From JBBSEX01 sp038239345 (GTDB lineage: Bacteria; Acidobacteriota; Terriglobia; Bryobacterales; Bryobacteraceae): a stretch of DNA of 64,000 bases. The notes under the pieces were generated by a model, which searched no databases, was not told where the DNA came from, and was given only the letters and a program-made list of their open reading frames with translations. The position numbers and the translations under genes are program-made. Of the stretch, positions 61,781 through 64,000 are shown in pieces. The stretch's first letter is position 1; each line of letters opens with the position of its first letter. Location of the stretch: the NCBI GenBank assembly GCA_038239345.1, contig JBBSEX010000023.1, positions 1 through 64,000 on the forward strand, read 5' to 3'.

Positions 61781-62179
61781 TTGGCCGGCGAACTGGATTT
61801 AAGTCATGAAGTTCCGACTGATGCGCCTACAACGGCGGTTCAGGTTTCGGCGCCATTCAGCCTGGAAGAGCGGCGCGAAGAAGCGCGTGGCGATCTTGCC
61901 CGCGGGCTTCTCTGGCTCCTTACCTTTGTGATCGGAGGCGTGCTTGCCTTCGTCGGACTGGGCCGCCTGGACGGATCTGTGATTACACAATCGATCTTCC
62001 CATCGCTGGTAGCACTGGCGGGGACGGCCTTGGGCTTCTATTTCGGTTCGCAGTCGGGAAAAAACGCGGATTCCGGATCCCTGGGAAGTAACGTAAATTC
62101 CGCACCTCGTCCGTTAGGTCCGCCCATGGCGGAAAACTCCAGTCACGATACCGCGAGCGCCACCCCACGGGACATTTAA
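61781..62179 (+). CDS. Small membrane protein next to RHH gene
   Basis: 132 residues from a TTG at 61781; no better start seen. Two hydrophobic helices (about 43-61 and 67-89) end in LGFYFGSQSGK, flanked by an acidic N-terminus and a Ser/Asn/Pro-rich tail. The two-helix arrangement with FYFGS recalls holin-like or signalling membrane proteins, but no family is certain. It is probably transcribed with the ribbon-helix-helix gene. Confidence 0.55.
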   Translation: MAGELDLSHEVPTDAPTTAVQVSAPFSLEERREEARGDLARGLLWLLTFVIGGVLAFVGLGRLDGSVITQSIFPSLVALAGTALGFYFGSQSGKNADSGSLGSNVNSAPRPLGPPMAENSSHDTASATPRDI

Positions 62180-62192
62180 CGATGCACGAACG

Positions 62193-62879
62193 CTAGCGTT
62201 TCACGATTACAAGCGTCGAGGCGATGATGTCATGCAGGCACTGCTTTTTCTCAGTGAAGCCAGCCATGATGTAGCCGATGTACATCGTCATTCCAGAGAT
62301 GATCTTGCTGAAGAAACGGGCGTTGGCCCGTCCGAAGGTGATTGGGTTGCCGCTCAGGTCCGTGACAATAATCCCCATCACTCGCTTGCCGAACGTGGCC
62401 TGGTGGCGCGAGCTTTCCTGCATCGTGAAATACAGCCAAACCATTACTAAGATCGCGATGTAGAACAGGCCATATCCCATCAGGAGCGGCATTAAAACCG
62501 TCGGGTCGGGATCGCGTCCATTCATGGTTTGTAGGGAGGTCATCAAAGTTGCGCCGAACACCAGGGCCAGAACCGCGATAACGATTCCCATCGGAATAGA
62601 GAGAATAATTCCATCCACCATGTATGCGGCGACGCGTTTCCAAAATCCGGCGTACTCAAAATACGCGGCGGGCGCTGGCGGGCCCCAAGCCGGAGCCTGC
62701 GGTGCATACGGTTGCGCGTAAGGCTGAACATAAGGCTGTGGCGGTGCATAAACATCGGCAGGGGCCACGGGTAAAGCAGGAGGCGCCGCCACTGCCGCAT
62801 TCGCATTCACTACGGCGCCGCAGCCGCGACAAAACTGGGATGTTGGGATGTTATCAGTGCCACAGCGCGTGCAAAACAT
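62193..62879 (-). CDS. Zinc-ribbon RDD-family membrane protein
   Basis: 228 residues. The first 24 residues form a zinc ribbon (CTRCG and CRGCG). A Pro/Ala/Tyr-rich linker (about 28-73) repeats YAQPYAP-like units. Then an RDD domain with about four transmembrane helices begins FWKRVAAYMVDGIIL, with the Arg-Asp-Asp-type charged residues in the first helix and later helices. RDD proteins are linked to transport or osmotic tolerance, though function is unproven. The linker is low complexity. Confidence 0.85.
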   Translation of the reverse strand: MFCTRCGTDNIPTSQFCRGCGAVVNANAAVAAPPALPVAPADVYAPPQPYVQPYAQPYAPQAPAWGPPAPAAYFEYAGFWKRVAAYMVDGIILSIPMGIVIAVLALVFGATLMTSLQTMNGRDPDPTVLMPLLMGYGLFYIAILVMVWLYFTMQESSRHQATFGKRVMGIIVTDLSGNPITFGRANARFFSKIISGMTMYIGYIMAGFTEKKQCLHDIIASTLVIVKR

Positions 62880-62944
62880 GGTCGGCCTCCAGCAGGATTG
62901 GAGTACACAGTATAACTCGATTAGAAGGCGTGCGGGCTAGGGCC

Positions 62945-64000
62945 CTACCGCTCTCGAGACCAGTCCGCCGTGTCCACCGTCAGGTGTTTCCCGTCGCTCA
63001 CAACACGCACCAGACCCAGTTGGTCGGTACGCAGAATTTCGGCGTGCCTTTCATCCAAGCGGCGGATTACGTCGGGATGGGGATGATGAAAACTGTTCTC
63101 GAAACCGTCGGAAATGATGGCGAATTTCGGGTGGGCGGCATCCAGGAGCGAATCGATACTGGAGGTCTTGCTGCCGTGATGCGCCACCTTCAGAACATCC
63201 ACCTGCCGGACACGATCGTCGGCAACGAGCCGCGCTTCCATCTGCCGTTCCATATCGCCGGTGAGCAGAAACGAGTGCGCCCCATAGCTGAGGCGAAAAG
63301 CCAGTGAATCATTATTTTTGGGCGCGGGTCCCGGTTCATAATCGGCGGGCGGCGACAGGACTTCGATCTTCGTGTTTCCAAAATCGAATGCCCGCGTCGC
63401 ATCCAGCGCCACCACCTTGACGCCGCTCGCCTCGGCCTTCTGCCGCAGCGCCATCCAATCTTTGGATTCGGAATTGGCGCCCACCCACAACTCGCGGGGC
63501 TGGAAGTTGTCTATCAATGCCGGGATGCCGCCTATATGATCTGCATGAGCGTGGGTGGCCACGATGATGTCGATATGGCGAATACCCCGGCCCCAGAGGT
63601 ACGGAGAAACGACATCCTCACCGATATCCAGACGCGGTTTGGGACGATTTCCGAATACCGGTATCCCACCGCCATCCACTAACATCAGCTTGCCATCGGG
63701 AAAGGCGACAAGGAGCGAATCCCCTTGCCCGACGTCGATGGCCGTCAATTCCAGCTTGCCTCGCTCGCTTAGCGGCGGGAAGGGACTCCACAGCAGCAGG
63801 ACGAGGAAAACCGCCGCCAGCGCCAACGACGGCCAGCGCCACCAACATCGCTTCCGGCTGGCAAACGCAACCAGGACCAGAGCCCCTACCAGCGCTATGG
63901 AGACCCACCAGGGAGGATCCGGAATGCGCCATTGCGGCTCCCATTGCGCATGCCAAGCAGCGATTCTGGCCGCCCACATAAGCAGACTCTCTGTAATTGC
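62945..64000 (-). CDS. ComEC/Rec2-like competence protein, 3' part
   Basis: Open to the window edge, so the 5' end is missing. Two or three hydrophobic helices are followed by a metallo-beta-lactamase domain: THAHADHIGG (HxHxDH metal motif), LLTGDME, and VAHHGSKTSS with further His ligands. This is the C-terminal domain of ComEC, the membrane channel for single-stranded DNA uptake; in some species the domain degrades the non-transported strand. Gene identity depends on the missing N-terminal part, so ComEC-like is the safe name. Confidence 0.85.
   Translation of the reverse strand, partial: AITESLLMWAARIAAWHAQWEPQWRIPDPPWWVSIALVGALVLVAFASRKRCWWRWPSLALAAVFLVLLLWSPFPPLSERGKLELTAIDVGQGDSLLVAFPDGKLMLVDGGGIPVFGNRPKPRLDIGEDVVSPYLWGRGIRHIDIIVATHAHADHIGGIPALIDNFQPRELWVGANSESKDWMALRQKAEASGVKVVALDATRAFDFGNTKIEVLSPPADYEPGPAPKNNDSLAFRLSYGAHSFLLTGDMERQMEARLVADDRVRQVDVLKVAHHGSKTSSIDSLLDAAHPKFAIISDGFENSFHHPHPDVIRRLDERHAEILRTDQLGLVRVVSDGKHLTVDTADWSRER

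Noticed and set aside
1..64000. CRISPR array, rRNA, integrase, prophage
   Set aside because: No regularly spaced repeats, rRNA signature or phage structural genes were seen on either strand.

Overview
The window looks like a chromosomal segment of an Acidobacteriota bacterium near Solibacter/Bryobacter (Bryobacterales). This is inferred from three things: a cyclophilin whose C-terminus resembles the 'Solibacter uncharacterized C-terminal domain' family (TIGR03437), a PEP-CTERM exported protein, and the gene mix of CPBP, RND, S9, PilZ and methylmalonyl-CoA genes at moderately high G+C. No rRNA, tRNA, CRISPR array, intact insertion sequence or prophage was recognised. Coding density is very high. 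Many neighbours overlap by 4 bases (ATGA/GTGA), so operons are compact. Several genes have a -10-like hexamer only 5-10 nt before the start codon and no Shine-Dalgarno sequence, which suggests leaderless transcripts.

Layout. 1-5.6 kb, mostly minus strand: the 3' end of an alkaline-phosphatase-superfamily gene with a frame break, a secreted hypothetical, then the coupled set uvrA / deoxyhypusine-synthase-like protein / CPBP protease. 5.7-9.9 kb: PilZ protein, S1/P1 nuclease, small hypotheticals, a DUF3467 protein and a GT39-like membrane glycosyltransferase. 9.9-18.1 kb: EmrA/EmrB-type efflux pair, Ca2+/H+ antiporter behind a 20-bp dyad, PcrA/UvrD helicase with an overlapping 52-residue basic protein, and an amino-acid permease. 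18.2-28.5 kb: a fatty-acid/propionate catabolic operon with two paired acyl-CoA dehydrogenases, a bifunctional hydratase/dehydrogenase, thiolase, methylmalonyl-CoA epimerase, both mutase subunits and MeaB. 28.5-32.1 kb: DUF3142 protein, a large frame-broken gene, and an A+T-richer non-coding island with strong inverted repeats. 32.1-40.1 kb, minus strand: fumarylacetoacetase with a coupled unknown protein, then a complete tripartite RND pump. 40.3-48.2 kb: a broken phytanoyl-CoA dioxygenase-like gene, the ribH-nusB operon divergent from lepA, a J-domain protein, an S9 peptidase, a SnoaL-like protein and a PEP-CTERM protein. 48.2-51.6 kb: an ABC exporter and an M49-like metallopeptidase.

51.7-57.5 kb holds the most unusual locus: five tightly packed minus-strand genes. 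In transcription order they encode a 113-residue helical protein of a type seen beside VgrG/PAAR genes, a protein made of two tandem repeats, a LysM plus peptidoglycan-binding protein, a 913-residue protein with a variant metzincin-like zinc site, and a 496-residue protein of unknown family. It looks like a cargo/effector cassette of a contractile injection system without the structural genes. That is an inference; no tube, spike or sheath gene lies in the window.

57.6-64 kb: cupin protein, a YdaO-like permease broken by two frame changes, a 55-residue protein, the cyclophilin fusion, a membrane hypothetical, a ribbon-helix-helix regulator with its own operator-like dyad followed by a small membrane protein, a zinc-ribbon RDD protein, and the 3' part of a ComEC-like gene running off the end. 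Four genes carry frame breaks. They may be true pseudogenes or assembly/sequencing errors; the sequence alone cannot decide.
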